DNA of 64,000 bases from Streptomyces umbrinus (GCF_030817415.1 NZ_JAUSZI010000002.1:5890001-5954000); one strand, 5' to 3'; shown: positions 23,637-32,509, numbered from the stretch's first letter. Notes: generated by a model from the letters alone, not told the origin. Numbers and translations: made by a program.

Positions 23637-24865
23637 CGCCGCCCCCTGGTCATCCCGAGCCGCATCGTCGCCACGATCTCCCGCTGCACCTCGCTCACCC
23701 CGCCCCCGAACGTGTTGATCTGTGCCGCCCTGTTCATCCGCTCCAGTTCGCCGTCCCCGAACACACCCGGCGAACCGGAACGGACCAGCGCATCCGATCC
23801 GACGATTTCCTGACACATTCGGTACACCGCGACCGCCGATTCGGTTCCCACGACTTTCACGCCGCTCGCATCGCCGGGTGCCAGCCGGCCGGCCCCCACA
23901 TCACCCACCAAACGCCAGTTGAGCAGGCGTGTTGCCGCCAGCCGGGCATGTACTTCGGCCAGCCTCGACCGCACCCACGGCTCGTCAACCCTGCGCCGCC
24001 CAGTCACCGGATCGGGGGTACGGGCGGCGGCCAGGGCGGCCGCGTAGAAGTCCTCTGCCTGCATGCCGATCGCCGCGAGCGCGACCCGCTCGTGGTTGAG
24101 CTGGTTGGTGATGAGCCCCCAGCCGCCGTTCTCCTCACCGACGAGGTTGGCCGCCGGGACCCGGATGCCGTCGTAGTACGTGGCTGTCGTGGTCAGCCCG
24201 CCCACCGTCGCGATCGGCGTCCACGAGAACCCGGGGGCGTCGGTGGGCACGAGCAGGATCGAGATCCCCTTGTGCTTCGGCGCGTCGGGGTCCGTACGGC
24301 AGGCGAGCCAGATCCAGTCGGCCTGCTGGGCGTTGGAGGTGAACACCTTCTGCCCGTCGACAAGCCACTCACCGCCGCTCCCGGCGCTCCCAGGGCCCTT
24401 CTCGCTGTCCTCGTGTCCGTCGCCGCCCACCCGCACGGCCCGGGTCCGCAGCGACGCCAGGTCCGTCCCCGCGGACGGCTCGCTGTACCCGATGGCGAAC
24501 ACGAGTTCCCCGCGCAGGATCCGCGGCAGAAAGTAGCCCTTCTGTTCCTCGGTCCCGTACTTCATGAGCGTCGGCCCGACCGTGTTGAGCGTGACCATGG
24601 AGACCGGAGCGCCCGCCCGGTATGCCTCGTCGAAAAAGACGAACTGCTCGTCGGCGCCGCGCCCCTGCCCCCCGTACGCGACGGGCCAGCCGAGCCCCAG
24701 CCACCCGTCGGCACCGATCCGGCGCAACAGCGCCCGCTGCTGTTCCGGGACACCCGGCGCAACAAGGTCCCCGGGCGGCGGCGGTCCGTCCGGCATCAGG
24801 TCCCGGAAGTACGTACGGAGTTCGGCGCGCAGTCGTCGCTGGCGCTCGGTGGTGGCGAGATGCAC
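23633..24865 (-). CDS. acyl-CoA dehydrogenase, long type (ChsE2/FadE29-like)
   Basis: 410 residues. Classic ACAD features: GWLGLGWPVAYGGQGRGADEQFVFFDEAYRAGAP at the N-terminus, the flavin segment FAIGYSEPSAGTDLASLRTRAV (~133-154), and a C-terminal QEIVGSDALVRSG ... NTFGGGVSEVQREIVATMRLG. A Gly/Glu-rich insert (GDGHEDSEKGPGSAGSGGEW) extends the middle beta domain beyond the family norm. It is the first gene of the operon; an inverted-repeat operator lies 38-54 bp upstream. Confidence 0.85.
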   Translation of the reverse strand: MHLATTERQRRLRAELRTYFRDLMPDGPPPPGDLVAPGVPEQQRALLRRIGADGWLGLGWPVAYGGQGRGADEQFVFFDEAYRAGAPVSMVTLNTVGPTLMKYGTEEQKGYFLPRILRGELVFAIGYSEPSAGTDLASLRTRAVRVGGDGHEDSEKGPGSAGSGGEWLVDGQKVFTSNAQQADWIWLACRTDPDAPKHKGISILLVPTDAPGFSWTPIATVGGLTTTATYYDGIRVPAANLVGEENGGWGLITNQLNHERVALAAIGMQAEDFYAAALAAARTPDPVTGRRRVDEPWVRSRLAEVHARLAATRLLNWRLVGDVGAGRLAPGDASGVKVVGTESAVAVYRMCQEIVGSDALVRSGSPGVFGDGELERMNRAAQINTFGGGVSEVQREIVATMRLGMTRGRR

Positions 24866-24902
24866 GACGACGGCCCTCCCGGACCTCGTACGAACAAGGG
24901 TT

Positions 24903-24919
24903 TCTGACTGTCCGTCAGA
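24903..24919. promoter_or_regulatory. inverted-repeat operator before the beta-oxidation operon
   Basis: TCTGAC-TGTCC-GTCAGA, 6-bp arms, ending 38 bp upstream of the first ACAD start; a further TGTCTGTCA lies just beyond. It is suited to a TetR-family repressor and different from the palindrome at 18876. Confidence 0.5.
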
Positions 24920-25106
24920 TATGTGTGTCTGTCAAGGTCACGGACCTCGACCGCCGGGGTCGCGATCGCCAGCCCGGCACACATGCGGGAAACGTCTGCG
25001 CGGCAGCACCCAAGTGCCGCCGCGCAGACGTGTTACCACCCCACAAAGCACCCCACTGAGGAGGTGTACGACCGCCGGGGGTCTCCAGTCCCCGACAGCC
25101 GCCGGC

Positions 25107-25418
25107 TCACCAGAGCTTGGTGAAGTTGACGGCGGTGTTCTCGTTCGACTGGTCGATGGCCGTGAACGCGGAACCGTTCACCTGGGCCGTGTTGCTCTGG
25201 TTCGAGGCACCGGAGCCGACGGCCTGCTGCTGCGTCGTGGACGAGGTCCCGTAGTTGTCGCCACCGACGCCGCTGCCGACGACGTTCGCCACGGCCGCGT
25301 TCGATCCGTTGTCCGCGAAGGCGCCGTTGTCGGCCGCCGCAACGCCCGTGAAGAGGGCGGCGGCGAGCGGCAGGGCTGCCGCGGCGGCGAGAAGGCGGAC
25401 GGTACGGATGCTTGCCAT
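25107..25418 (-). CDS. small secreted Asn/Gln/Ser-rich protein
   Basis: 103 residues with RBS GGAGGAAAAG before ATG 25418. A Sec signal peptide (ASIRTVRLLAAAAALPLAA, cleavage near VAAAD) is followed by ~75 residues rich in Asn, Gln, Ser, Thr and Gly, with repeated short motifs (NGSNAAVANVVGSG, SSTTQQQAVGSGASNQSN, VNGSAFTAIDQSN) ending in FTKLW. The repeats recall curli- or chaplin-like assembling proteins, but no chaplin domain or Cys is present. Related small secreted proteins are widespread in Streptomyces and uncharacterised. A surface-assembling role is speculation. Confidence 0.7.
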   Translation of the reverse strand: MASIRTVRLLAAAAALPLAAALFTGVAAADNGAFADNGSNAAVANVVGSGVGGDNYGTSSTTQQQAVGSGASNQSNTAQVNGSAFTAIDQSNENTAVNFTKLW

Positions 25419-25800
25419 GTCTTTTCCTCCAGAAGCGGAAGTTCGCACCGGCCAGGACCGGCTGAGTACGGCTTGTTCCAAGGCAGTTGGCCGACCGCCT
25501 CGATGTCTGTCACAACGTCGCGAGATCAGAATTGCCCTCCGAATCCCCGGCGAACCACCCCGGAAGGCACTATTCGCTCGCAAGCGTGAGGACATGTCGA
25601 TAAACCCCCTTCGCGCGACCAAAACCGCAGATCAGGGCGGTGCGGGCGACTCAATCCCATACGCCGCAAGGGACGAAGCGTTCCGGCACGTTTTCAGCCA
25701 ATCCCACGGGGCCGGTTTCCACCCCCCTGGCCCGGCGCTCCTTCGCCCAACCCCCGGAGCGCCTCTTCCTTTTTTCGAACACTCGTACGAGCATGGAGTC
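25419..25800. other. divergent intergenic region
   Basis: 382 bp between divergent genes, so it should hold two promoters. It is more AT-rich than its surroundings in places (around 25620 and 25770). I see no further gene and no clear operator. Confidence 0.4.
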
Positions 25801-26670
25801 ATGGCCACCATCGACCGGCAGGCCACGACGCTGGCCCTCGCACACGCCCTGTCAGCCGCCGAACGCGGACTGGCCGTCATCCCGCTGTCCCGAACCAAAC
25901 TTCCGGCACTGCGCTCCCCGCACCGCGACGACCCGACGGCACCGCTCTGTCACGGCGAGTGCGGCCGCTTCGGGCACGGTGTGTACGACGCCTCGATCGA
26001 CCCGCTGCGTATCCGAGAGCTCTTCGCCGCCGCCCCCTGGGCCACCGGCTACGGCATCGCCTGCGGGCTGGACCCCCATCGCCTGATCGGCATCGACCTC
26101 GACACCAAATCGGGTACGGACTCGTCCGCGGCACTCCGGGAACTGGCCCTGCGCCACCTGTTCACGATCCCCGAGACGGTCGTCGTGCTGACCCCCAGCG
26201 GCGGCCGCCACGTCTGGCTGAGCGGCCCGCCCGACGTCGTCGTCCCCAACTCGGCGGGCCGCCTGGCCCCGGGAATCGACATCCGCGGCGCGGGCGGCTA
26301 CCTCGTGGGCCCCGGCTCACGAACCGAACACGGCGCCTACAGCACGGCCCCGGGCACCGCCCACCTGGCACCCGCCGCCTGCCCGCCGTCCCTTCTGCAG
26401 CTCCTCCTGCCCCCGCCCCGCACCGGCCGCCACGCCGGACCCGCCTCGGCGGGCCAACACGGCCAGGGCCTCGTCCAGTTCGTCCTCGCCGCCCATGAGG
26501 GCCAGCGCAACACCCGCCTCTTCTGGGCCGCCTGCCGCGCCTACGAGAACGGCCTCGGCCCGGACCTCACCGAAGCCCTGGTCGACGCCGCCGTCCGGAC
26601 CGGCCTCACCGAACGCGAGGCCCGCTCCACCATCACCTCGGCATCCCGCATGACGAGGCACCGCCCGTAG
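25801..26670 (+). CDS. bifunctional primase/polymerase (prim-pol) domain protein
   Basis: 289 residues from the ATG preceded by GGAG (a further ATG at 25793 is out of frame). The prim-pol domain fills ~10-200: ALSAAERGLAVIPLSRTKLPA, ACGLDPHRLIGIDLDTKSG with the acidic metal ligands IDLD, TPSGGRHVWLSGP, and GIDIRGAGGYLVGPGSRTEHG. The C-terminal ~70 residues (EGQRNTRLFWAACRAYENGL) are helical and common in phage and plasmid primases. As a stand-alone chromosomal gene its role is unclear: either repair/primer synthesis or a relic of a mobile element. A second prim-pol-like gene lies at 32510. Confidence 0.85.
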   Translation: MATIDRQATTLALAHALSAAERGLAVIPLSRTKLPALRSPHRDDPTAPLCHGECGRFGHGVYDASIDPLRIRELFAAAPWATGYGIACGLDPHRLIGIDLDTKSGTDSSAALRELALRHLFTIPETVVVLTPSGGRHVWLSGPPDVVVPNSAGRLAPGIDIRGAGGYLVGPGSRTEHGAYSTAPGTAHLAPAACPPSLLQLLLPPPRTGRHAGPASAGQHGQGLVQFVLAAHEGQRNTRLFWAACRAYENGLGPDLTEALVDAAVRTGLTEREARSTITSASRMTRHRP

Positions 26671-26784
26671 CCCCGCCACAACCGAAAAAGTCCCCTCCAG
26701 GTGCCCAGAAAACCGAGACAAACCGAAAAACGACCACTCGCGCGCGCGTGCACACCAAAAACGCCTGCACACCACCAAGAACAA

Positions 26785-26824
26785 GCAGGGGCGTCCGGAA
26801 CCTCTCGGTTCCGGACGCCCCTGC
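26785..26824. terminator. strong hairpin between prim-pol gene and tRNA-Ser(UGA)
   Basis: Perfect 18-bp stem (GCAGGGGCGTCCGGAACC and complement) with a TCTC loop, placed where both the rightward prim-pol transcript and the leftward tRNA transcript should end. Confidence 0.85.
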
Positions 26825-26835
26825 TTCTCGCACTG

Positions 26836-26922
26836 CGGTGGGTGTGGGATTTGAACCCACGGTCACATCGCTGCGACGACGGTTTTCAAGACCGTTCCCT
26901 TAGGCCGCTCGGGCAACCCACC
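26836..26922 (-). tRNA. tRNA-Ser(UGA)
   Basis: 87 nt, class II. Acceptor GGTGGGT/ACCCACC, D arm with GCCCGAGCGGCC, anticodon stem ACGGT/ACCGT with loop CTTGAAA (anticodon TGA), a long variable arm, T arm GTGGGTTCAAATCCCAC, discriminator G. CCA is not encoded. Confidence 0.95.
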
Positions 26923-26963
26923 CCGCGCCGCTGAGAGATCGGCGCGGGGACAAGACTAACGGG

Positions 26964-28460
26964 TCAGCTGTCGCCCTCGCGCTGGCCCAGGGTGACTTCG
27001 GCCGTCTGCTGCTTGCCGTCGCGGGTGTAGGTGAGTTTGACGGTGTCGCCGGGCTTGTGGGTCCAGATCTCGCCGATGAGGGTGGGGCCGCTGTCGATCA
27101 CCCGGTCGTCGAGCTTGGTGATGACGTCGCCGGGCTTGAGGCCGGCCTTGGCGGCGGGGCCGTTCGGCGTGACCGCGTCCGAGCCGCTGGCGCCCTGCTC
27201 GGTGATCTTCGCGCCCGTGCCCTCCTCCAGGGAGACCGAGGCGCCGATCACCGGGTAGACGGGCTTGCCGGTCTTGATCAGCTGCTGGGCGACGGTCTTC
27301 GCCTGGTTGATCGGGATCGCGAAGCCCAGGCCGATGGAACCGGACTGGCTCGTGCCGCCCAGGCCGCCGCCGCTGGAGGACTGGATGGCGGAGTTGATGC
27401 CGATGACCGAGCCGTTCGCGTCCAGCAGCGGGCCGCCGGAGTTGCCCGGGTTGATCGAGGCATCAGTCTGCAGGGCGCTCATGTACGAGGCCTTGCTCTG
27501 GGCGCTGCCGTCGCTGGAGGCCACCGGGCGGTTCTTGGCGCTGATGATGCCCGTGGTCACCGTGTTCGACAGACCGAAGGGCGCGCCGATCGCGATCGTC
27601 GAGTCGCCGACTGCGATCTCGTCGGAGTTGCCCAGGTGCAGCGGCTTGAGGTCGCTCGGTGCGTTCTTGAGCTTGATGACCGCGACGTCGTAGCCCTGAG
27701 CGTGGCCGACCACCTCGGCGTCGTACTTCTTGCCGTTCGAGAAGGTCGCCGAGAGCTTGCCGCTGTCGACCGCCTCCGCCACCACGTGGTTGTTGGTGAG
27801 GATGTGGCCCTGGGTGTCGAAGACGAAGCCGGTGCCCGTGCCGCCCTCGCCGTTGCTCCCCTCGGCCTCGATGGTGACCGTACTCGGCAGCGCGGTGGCG
27901 GCCACGGTCGCGACCGTGCCCGGGTCACGCTTGAGGTCGCCGCCGCTCTGGGAGGCGGCAACCGTCGTCGAGCCCGTGGAGTCGTCGTTCCGGTCGGCCG
28001 CCCAGTAGCCGATGCCACCGCCCACGCCGCCCGCGACCAGCGCGGCCACCAGGACCGCGGCGACCAGACCGCCGCGCCCGCCCGACTTGGGCTTGGGCGC
28101 CGGCTGTTGGTACGAGGAGCCCCAGACATCGCCCGAACCGCCCTCGCCCCCGCTCGCGTACGACGGTGTGGCCGGCGGCGGAGGCGGCCAGGCGCCCGCT
28201 TCCGGTGCCGGGCCCGCGGCCTCGGGCGCCCCGGAGGGAACCGGGGGCAACGTGGCCGTCGGCGCGCCTTCCTGGGGAACGCCCGACTCCTGGGGGTAGG
28301 CCGGTCCCTGGGACGGAGCCGTGCCCCGATGGGGGTCCACGGGATCCGGTCCCGGCGACACCCCCTGCTCCGGCGGCACGGAAGCAGCAGGAGTGTCCAC
28401 CGGCACGGGAGGTGCAGACGGGGCCGGGGGTACCGCAGTGCCCTCGTTCTCGGTGCTCAC
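26964..28460 (-). CDS. HtrA/DegP-like membrane serine protease with PDZ domain
   Basis: 498 residues from GTG (GAGGAAGAG upstream). Layout: Pro-rich cytoplasmic tail (1-~125); one transmembrane helix at ~130-153 (LVAAVLVAALVAGGVGGGIG); trypsin-like protease with His (TNNHVVA), Asp (YDVAVIKL) and Ser (NPGNSGGPLL) all intact, over ~190-380; PDZ domain over ~395-490 (GPAAKAGLKPGDVITKLDD). It degrades or refolds damaged extracytoplasmic proteins. It is divergent from the GDPD gene. Length and order are standard for actinobacterial HtrA-like proteases. Confidence 0.9.
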   Translation of the reverse strand: MSTENEGTAVPPAPSAPPVPVDTPAASVPPEQGVSPGPDPVDPHRGTAPSQGPAYPQESGVPQEGAPTATLPPVPSGAPEAAGPAPEAGAWPPPPPATPSYASGGEGGSGDVWGSSYQQPAPKPKSGGRGGLVAAVLVAALVAGGVGGGIGYWAADRNDDSTGSTTVAASQSGGDLKRDPGTVATVAATALPSTVTIEAEGSNGEGGTGTGFVFDTQGHILTNNHVVAEAVDSGKLSATFSNGKKYDAEVVGHAQGYDVAVIKLKNAPSDLKPLHLGNSDEIAVGDSTIAIGAPFGLSNTVTTGIISAKNRPVASSDGSAQSKASYMSALQTDASINPGNSGGPLLDANGSVIGINSAIQSSSGGGLGGTSQSGSIGLGFAIPINQAKTVAQQLIKTGKPVYPVIGASVSLEEGTGAKITEQGASGSDAVTPNGPAAKAGLKPGDVITKLDDRVIDSGPTLIGEIWTHKPGDTVKLTYTRDGKQQTAEVTLGQREGDS

Positions 28461-28739
28461 AGCTCTTCCTCTCGATCCACGGCTGTTCAGTCAGGTCGCA
28501 CTCGGTCACGATCACTCACGTGTGTTCATGACTCCACCCGCATGTGTTCAGGAACCGGCGCGATTCAGCTGTGCATGTGCTTTTGTATGCCGTCAGCTTT
28601 TCCCATGGGCCGTCAGGGCACCATAAGCGGTGCCTGTGACTCCGGGATCTTCATTTATATCGGACAGGTCCGACAAAACCATCGCATGCACCACGCCATC
28701 GACCTCACGCCTACCCACTCGCGATGGCACCATGACGCG

Positions 28740-29552
28740 GTGACCCACGCACGACAGCACCTGAACCAGGTCGTCGCCCACCGCGGGGCCTCCGAAGAGG
28801 CCCCGGAGCACACCCTGGCCGCGTACGAGAAGGCGATCGAGGACGGGGCGGACGCCCTGGAGTGCGATGTACGGCTGACCGCGGACGGACATCTCGTCTG
28901 CGTCCACGACCGCCGCGTCAACCGCACTTCCAACGGCCGCGGCGCCGTCTCCGCCCTGGAGCTCGCCGACCTCGCCACCCTGGACTTCGGCTCCTGGAAG
29001 AACCGCGACGAAGCGCCCGACTGGGAACAGCAGCGGCCCCCGTCCTGGGAGCAGCAGTCCGTCCTCACCCTGGAGCGGCTGCTCGAACTCGTCGCCGACG
29101 CCGGCCGTCCCGTACAGCTCGCCATCGAGACGAAGCACCCCACGCGCTGGGCGGGCCAGGTCGAGGAGCGCCTGCTCGTACTGCTGAAGCGCTTCGGCCT
29201 GGACGCTCCGCCCTCGGCCGCCGAGTCGCCCGTACGCGTCATGAGTTTCTCGGCGCGCTCGCTGCACCGCGTCCGCGCCGCGTCCCCGACCCTGCCGACC
29301 GTCTATCTCATGCAGTTCGTCTCGCCCCGGCTGCGCGACGGTCGACTGCCCGCAGGGGTGCGGATCGCGGGTCCCTCGATGCGCATCGTCCGCAATCACC
29401 CGGCGTACATCGAGCGCCTGAAGCGTGCCGGACATCACGTTCACGTATGGACGGTGAACGAGCCCGAGGATGTCGATCTCTGTGTCGAGCTGGGCGTCGA
29501 CGCCATCATCACCAACCGCCCGCGCGCGGTGCTCCACCAGTTGGGCCGCTGA
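28740..29552 (+). CDS. glycerophosphodiester phosphodiesterase
   Basis: 270 residues from GTG 28740; an in-frame ATG at 28686 would add 18 residues. GDPD signature: QVVAHRGASEEAPEHTLAAYEKAIEDGADALECDVRLTADGHLVCVHD, carrying the HRGA and E-x-D metal ligands and catalytic His. Later elements VQLAIETKH and VHVWTVNEPEDVDLCVELGVDAIITNRP complete the TIM barrel. There is no signal peptide, so it is a cytoplasmic enzyme splitting glycerophosphodiesters to glycerol-3-phosphate and alcohol. An apparent insertion (EAPDWEQQRPPSWEQQS) in the middle is a duplicated WEQQ motif. Confidence 0.9.
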   Translation: MTHARQHLNQVVAHRGASEEAPEHTLAAYEKAIEDGADALECDVRLTADGHLVCVHDRRVNRTSNGRGAVSALELADLATLDFGSWKNRDEAPDWEQQRPPSWEQQSVLTLERLLELVADAGRPVQLAIETKHPTRWAGQVEERLLVLLKRFGLDAPPSAAESPVRVMSFSARSLHRVRAASPTLPTVYLMQFVSPRLRDGRLPAGVRIAGPSMRIVRNHPAYIERLKRAGHHVHVWTVNEPEDVDLCVELGVDAIITNRPRAVLHQLGR

Positions 29553-29759
29553 CCTGGGGCCCTGTGGGGCCCTCGCTCAGCCACCCCTCGCACCTCGGCC
29601 ACATCGTCGAATTCTGGCCACGCGATTACAGGGAGTGCACCGGCGCGTTCGATCCGTATTCGATCGTTACGAGTGCGTCACTGCACGTGCATTGGCCGGT
29701 TTCCGGTCCAGTCCAGAGGGGCATTCACACCGTGGCGTGGGGCAAAGGAGGTCTCGGGG

Positions 29760-30302
29760 GTGGCGTTGGTGGTGGCACAGGAGGTGCCCACGTCGTCGAG
29801 CATGGCCGTACCCCATGGCCCTGCGGGCGTGGGGGAAGCAAGACACCGGATGCGGGCTCAGCTGCGCACCGGCGGTGTGGCGGAAACGGTCATCGACGAT
29901 GCCGTATTGATCCTTTCCGAACTATTGAGCAACGCCTGCCGACACGGCAGGCCGTTGGGTGACGCACTGGCAGGGGATGGCGACGTCCGGGCCGCGTGGC
30001 GCGTCGAACCGACCGGCAGGCTCACCGTCGAGGTGACGGACGGCGGCGGTCCGACCCGTCCGGTTCCGGCCACACCCTCGGTCACCGCGCGCGGCGGCCG
30101 CGGGCTCAACATCATCACGGCGCTGGCCGACGACTGGGGCGTCCGGGACGACGCCCGCGGTGAGGTCACGGTGTGGGTGGTCGTGCACAAGGACGCACAC
30201 GCCGGACATCGCCGCGACGACTTCGCCGCGCGGGTCACGGCCCCGTCGGTGTCCGCGATACCCGACCTCGACTTCGGGAACGCTTTCGACAGCCTGGACT
30301 GA
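29760..30302 (+). CDS. HATPase domain protein (anti-sigma-factor/SpoIIAB-like)
   Basis: 180 residues. The GTG start at 29760 is favoured by an AAAGGAGGT RBS 7 nt upstream. The GHKL ATPase N-box DDAVLILSELLSNACRHG (~58-75), G1 VEVTDGGG and G2 TARGGRGLNIITALADDWGV are present. No dimerisation His or sensor is present, so it is one of the many stand-alone serine-kinase/anti-sigma proteins of Streptomyces. Its sigma or anti-sigma-antagonist partner is unknown. A SigE-family sigma factor and a SpoIIE-type phosphatase elsewhere in the window are possible partners by type only. Confidence 0.8.
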   Translation: MALVVAQEVPTSSSMAVPHGPAGVGEARHRMRAQLRTGGVAETVIDDAVLILSELLSNACRHGRPLGDALAGDGDVRAAWRVEPTGRLTVEVTDGGGPTRPVPATPSVTARGGRGLNIITALADDWGVRDDARGEVTVWVVVHKDAHAGHRRDDFAARVTAPSVSAIPDLDFGNAFDSLD

Positions 30303-30603
30303 GAACGACCCGGGCCGACGGCGGCCCGAGCCGGGGAACGCCTGAACCGACAGCGGCCCGAGCCGAGGGCGACCCGAGCCGAGAATCACCTCACCCCCAG
30401 GACGACCCGAAGCCCGGACGGCCCGAACCCAGGACGACCTGGGCCGAAGCAACCCGAAGCAGACGGAAGCACTGGTTCGAGGACGAACCGAATCACCGCT
30501 TCCGGGACGACTCGGCACGTTGGCCACAGGGTCCCGTGGCTCCCCGTACGAGCGGCTAGGCTCGCGCCCGTACGAGTCGAGCCGTAACCGGGAGACATCC
30601 ACG
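30303..30603. repeat. degenerate GACCCGAGCCGA-type repeats
   Basis: About 170 bp after the HATPase stop consists of imperfect units such as GACCCGAGCCGA, GGCCCGAGCCG and GACGACCCGAA repeated at 12-25 nt spacing. No gene is supported. The following gene's promoter probably lies near 30500-30590. Confidence 0.5.
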
Positions 30604-31569
30604 ATGGCCAAGAAGCGACCCCAGACGAAGGCCAAGCAGCCTCAGCTGACGGATGGAGAGATCCCGGTCGTCGGGGCGCGCGAGCCCTGCCCATGCAACA
30701 GCGGCCGCCGTTACAAGGCCTGTCACGGACGGGCCGCCGCGCACGCCGTGACCGAGCTGGTGCACCGCCCCTTCGAAGCACTGGCGGGCGAAGCGGACTG
30801 GATCGCGCTGCGCGAGCTGGTGCCCGCGGCCACCGTCGAGCTGCATCTGAAGGAGGCGCTCCCGGAGGGCGTCCCGTCGGTCACACTCGCGACGGTGCTG
30901 CCGATGGCGTGGCCCGCGCTGCGCCGCGAAGACGGCTCGGTCCTGATCGGCCTGCAGAACGACACGGCGTCCGGTGACATCAGCCGCGACCTGGCCGACA
31001 CGCTCCAGCGCGCGCTCACCGCGGAGCCCGGCACTCCGGTCCAGGGCCGCCGCGCCCCGGCCGACGGACCGCGGCTGCAGGACCTCCTCGACCCCGAAGG
31101 CGCGTTCGAGCCAGTTGTGCACCCGGGGTTCGAATTCTGGGTTCCGGACGCTCAGAACGCGACCACGGAGGTGACCGCCTCCCTGGAGCGGGCCAACGCC
31201 GCCGCCATCCCGACCGTGAAGCTCGCGGGTGTCGACGCCGCGTACTGGTGCGAGACGCCCGACAAGAACCACCTGCGCTGGGTCATGCCGCACCCGGAGG
31301 AGCAGCTTCTGGACGCGCTCGCCCGGCTGCACGCCGCGGGCCGGTCGAGCCTCGGCGACGGCACCCGTCTCGTGGGCTCCTTCCGTGCCCACGGCCTCAC
31401 GGTGCCGGTCTGGGACCTGCCGACCGGCGTCACGTCGGAGGATGTCGAGAAGCCGGCGGCCGAGTTCGCCGAGCGGCTCGCCGGCGCGCTGGCCTCGGAC
31501 GCACCGCTGACCGCGGACGAGCGCCGGGCGCGCGGCGGTCTCACCAACCGGCAGGTCACGCTCAGCTGA
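30604..31569 (+). CDS. DUF5926 family protein with SEC-C-like motif
   Basis: 321 residues. A basic N-terminus (AKKRPQTKAKQPQLTDGE) leads to a SEC-C-type zinc motif, PCPCNSGRRYKACHGR (~30-45), like the C-terminus of SecA. The remaining ~270 residues (WIALRELVPAATVELHLKEALPEG, FWVPDAQNATTEVTASLERANAA) are the conserved DUF5926 region, found mainly in actinobacteria. No enzyme motif is evident. The SEC-C motif suggests zinc-dependent interaction with ribosomes or SecB-like partners, by analogy only. Confidence 0.8.
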   Translation: MAKKRPQTKAKQPQLTDGEIPVVGAREPCPCNSGRRYKACHGRAAAHAVTELVHRPFEALAGEADWIALRELVPAATVELHLKEALPEGVPSVTLATVLPMAWPALRREDGSVLIGLQNDTASGDISRDLADTLQRALTAEPGTPVQGRRAPADGPRLQDLLDPEGAFEPVVHPGFEFWVPDAQNATTEVTASLERANAAAIPTVKLAGVDAAYWCETPDKNHLRWVMPHPEEQLLDALARLHAAGRSSLGDGTRLVGSFRAHGLTVPVWDLPTGVTSEDVEKPAAEFAERLAGALASDAPLTADERRARGGLTNRQVTLS

Positions 31570-31733
31570 GACACAGCCGACACCCAGCTGGGACTGGCCG
31601 ACCGGTCAGTCGGCCGACAGGGTCGTCGACCGGGTGACTCCTGTCACAACTCCCCGTTGTGGCAGGGAAGTCGGTGTCCGAATAGCCGAGATCGAATTTG
31701 CGAACCGCCGATCTCTTGTTACCGTTCCATTAG

Positions 31734-31771
31734 CCCGGTTGCTGGTGCATCCCCCGTCGCCAGCAACCGGG
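31734..31771 (+). terminator. 12-bp stem-loop terminator, possibly of a small RNA
   Basis: CCCGGTTGCTGG / CCAGCAACCGGG with a 14-nt loop, followed by TCTTCTCATTC. It ends the 31570-31812 gap between convergent genes. The AT-richer stretch before it (31680-31730) differs from the surrounding composition and could be a small transcript. Confidence 0.65.
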
Positions 31772-31812
31772 TCTTCTCATTCCCGGATTCGGGCCCCCTG
31801 TCGGCAGAAGCC

Positions 31813-32454
31813 TCAACGCGCAGTCTGCGCAGGTGAGTTGCTCCCCGAGCGCAACAACAGCGGCCCCTCGGCCCCCTTCGCGAACTCCACGACCGCCGTG
31901 TACGCACCCGCGCCCCCCGCCGTGCGCTCCCGCGGTGTCTCGCACACCCCCGGCTCGTCGTCCGCGCCCACGGCGCAGTGCATCCGTACGGTGCGGTCCG
32001 CGGGCCCCATGAGGGTCAGTACGGACGTGAGATCGTCGCCGGTCGCGTTGCGGTAGTACGTACGCGCCCAGGTGTCCTGCCCCTGGGTCAGCACGCAGGT
32101 CTGTGCCTCGATGCCGTCGGGGGAGGCGAGTTCGGGACCGCAGCGGGCGGCGGTGGCAAGGCCCAGGCCGAGCGTCAGGGAGCTCTCGGAGGGCGCGGAG
32201 CGGGGTTCGGGCGCCTGTGGTGCGCCGGCGCGACCGGCGGCGGCAGCGGGGGCGTCGTCGGAGACACGGGCGCCCGAGGCACGTACGGAGCCGTCGTCGG
32301 AGGTCCGTGTGGTCGCGGAATCCATGTCACCCACAGGTCCCGCGGAGGCCACGGCCAGTGGCAGCGCGGCCATGAGCGCTACCACGCCCGCCAGCGCGAT
32401 CGGGCGGACTCTTCGAGGGCCTGGGGCTCGTCGTCCCCGGGAGTGACGCAGCAT
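31813..32454 (-). CDS. secreted protein of unknown function
   Basis: 213 residues. A basic N-terminus then a hydrophobic signal core (IALAGVVALMAALPLAVASA) indicate export. The next ~55 residues are Ser/Ala/Asp-rich and likely disordered. The C-terminal ~110 residues hold four Cys (RCGPEL, QTCVLT, MHCAVG, GVCETP) and beta-rich sequence (DTWARTYYRNATGDDLTSVL). The even Cys number suggests two disulfides. No family is recognised. Confidence 0.65.
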   Translation of the reverse strand: MLRHSRGRRAPGPRRVRPIALAGVVALMAALPLAVASAGPVGDMDSATTRTSDDGSVRASGARVSDDAPAAAAGRAGAPQAPEPRSAPSESSLTLGLGLATAARCGPELASPDGIEAQTCVLTQGQDTWARTYYRNATGDDLTSVLTLMGPADRTVRMHCAVGADDEPGVCETPRERTAGGAGAYTAVVEFAKGAEGPLLLRSGSNSPAQTAR

Positions 32455-32509
32455 GAAAGGAACATAACGAGCGAGGGCGGGCGCGCGGCTCGCCGCGCGC
32501 CCGGTTTCC

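Noticed and set aside
27057..28739. Long plus-strand extension upstream of the GDPD gene
   Set aside because: It lies opposite the HtrA gene; the GDPD domain begins right after 28740 and the upstream translation has no conserved features.
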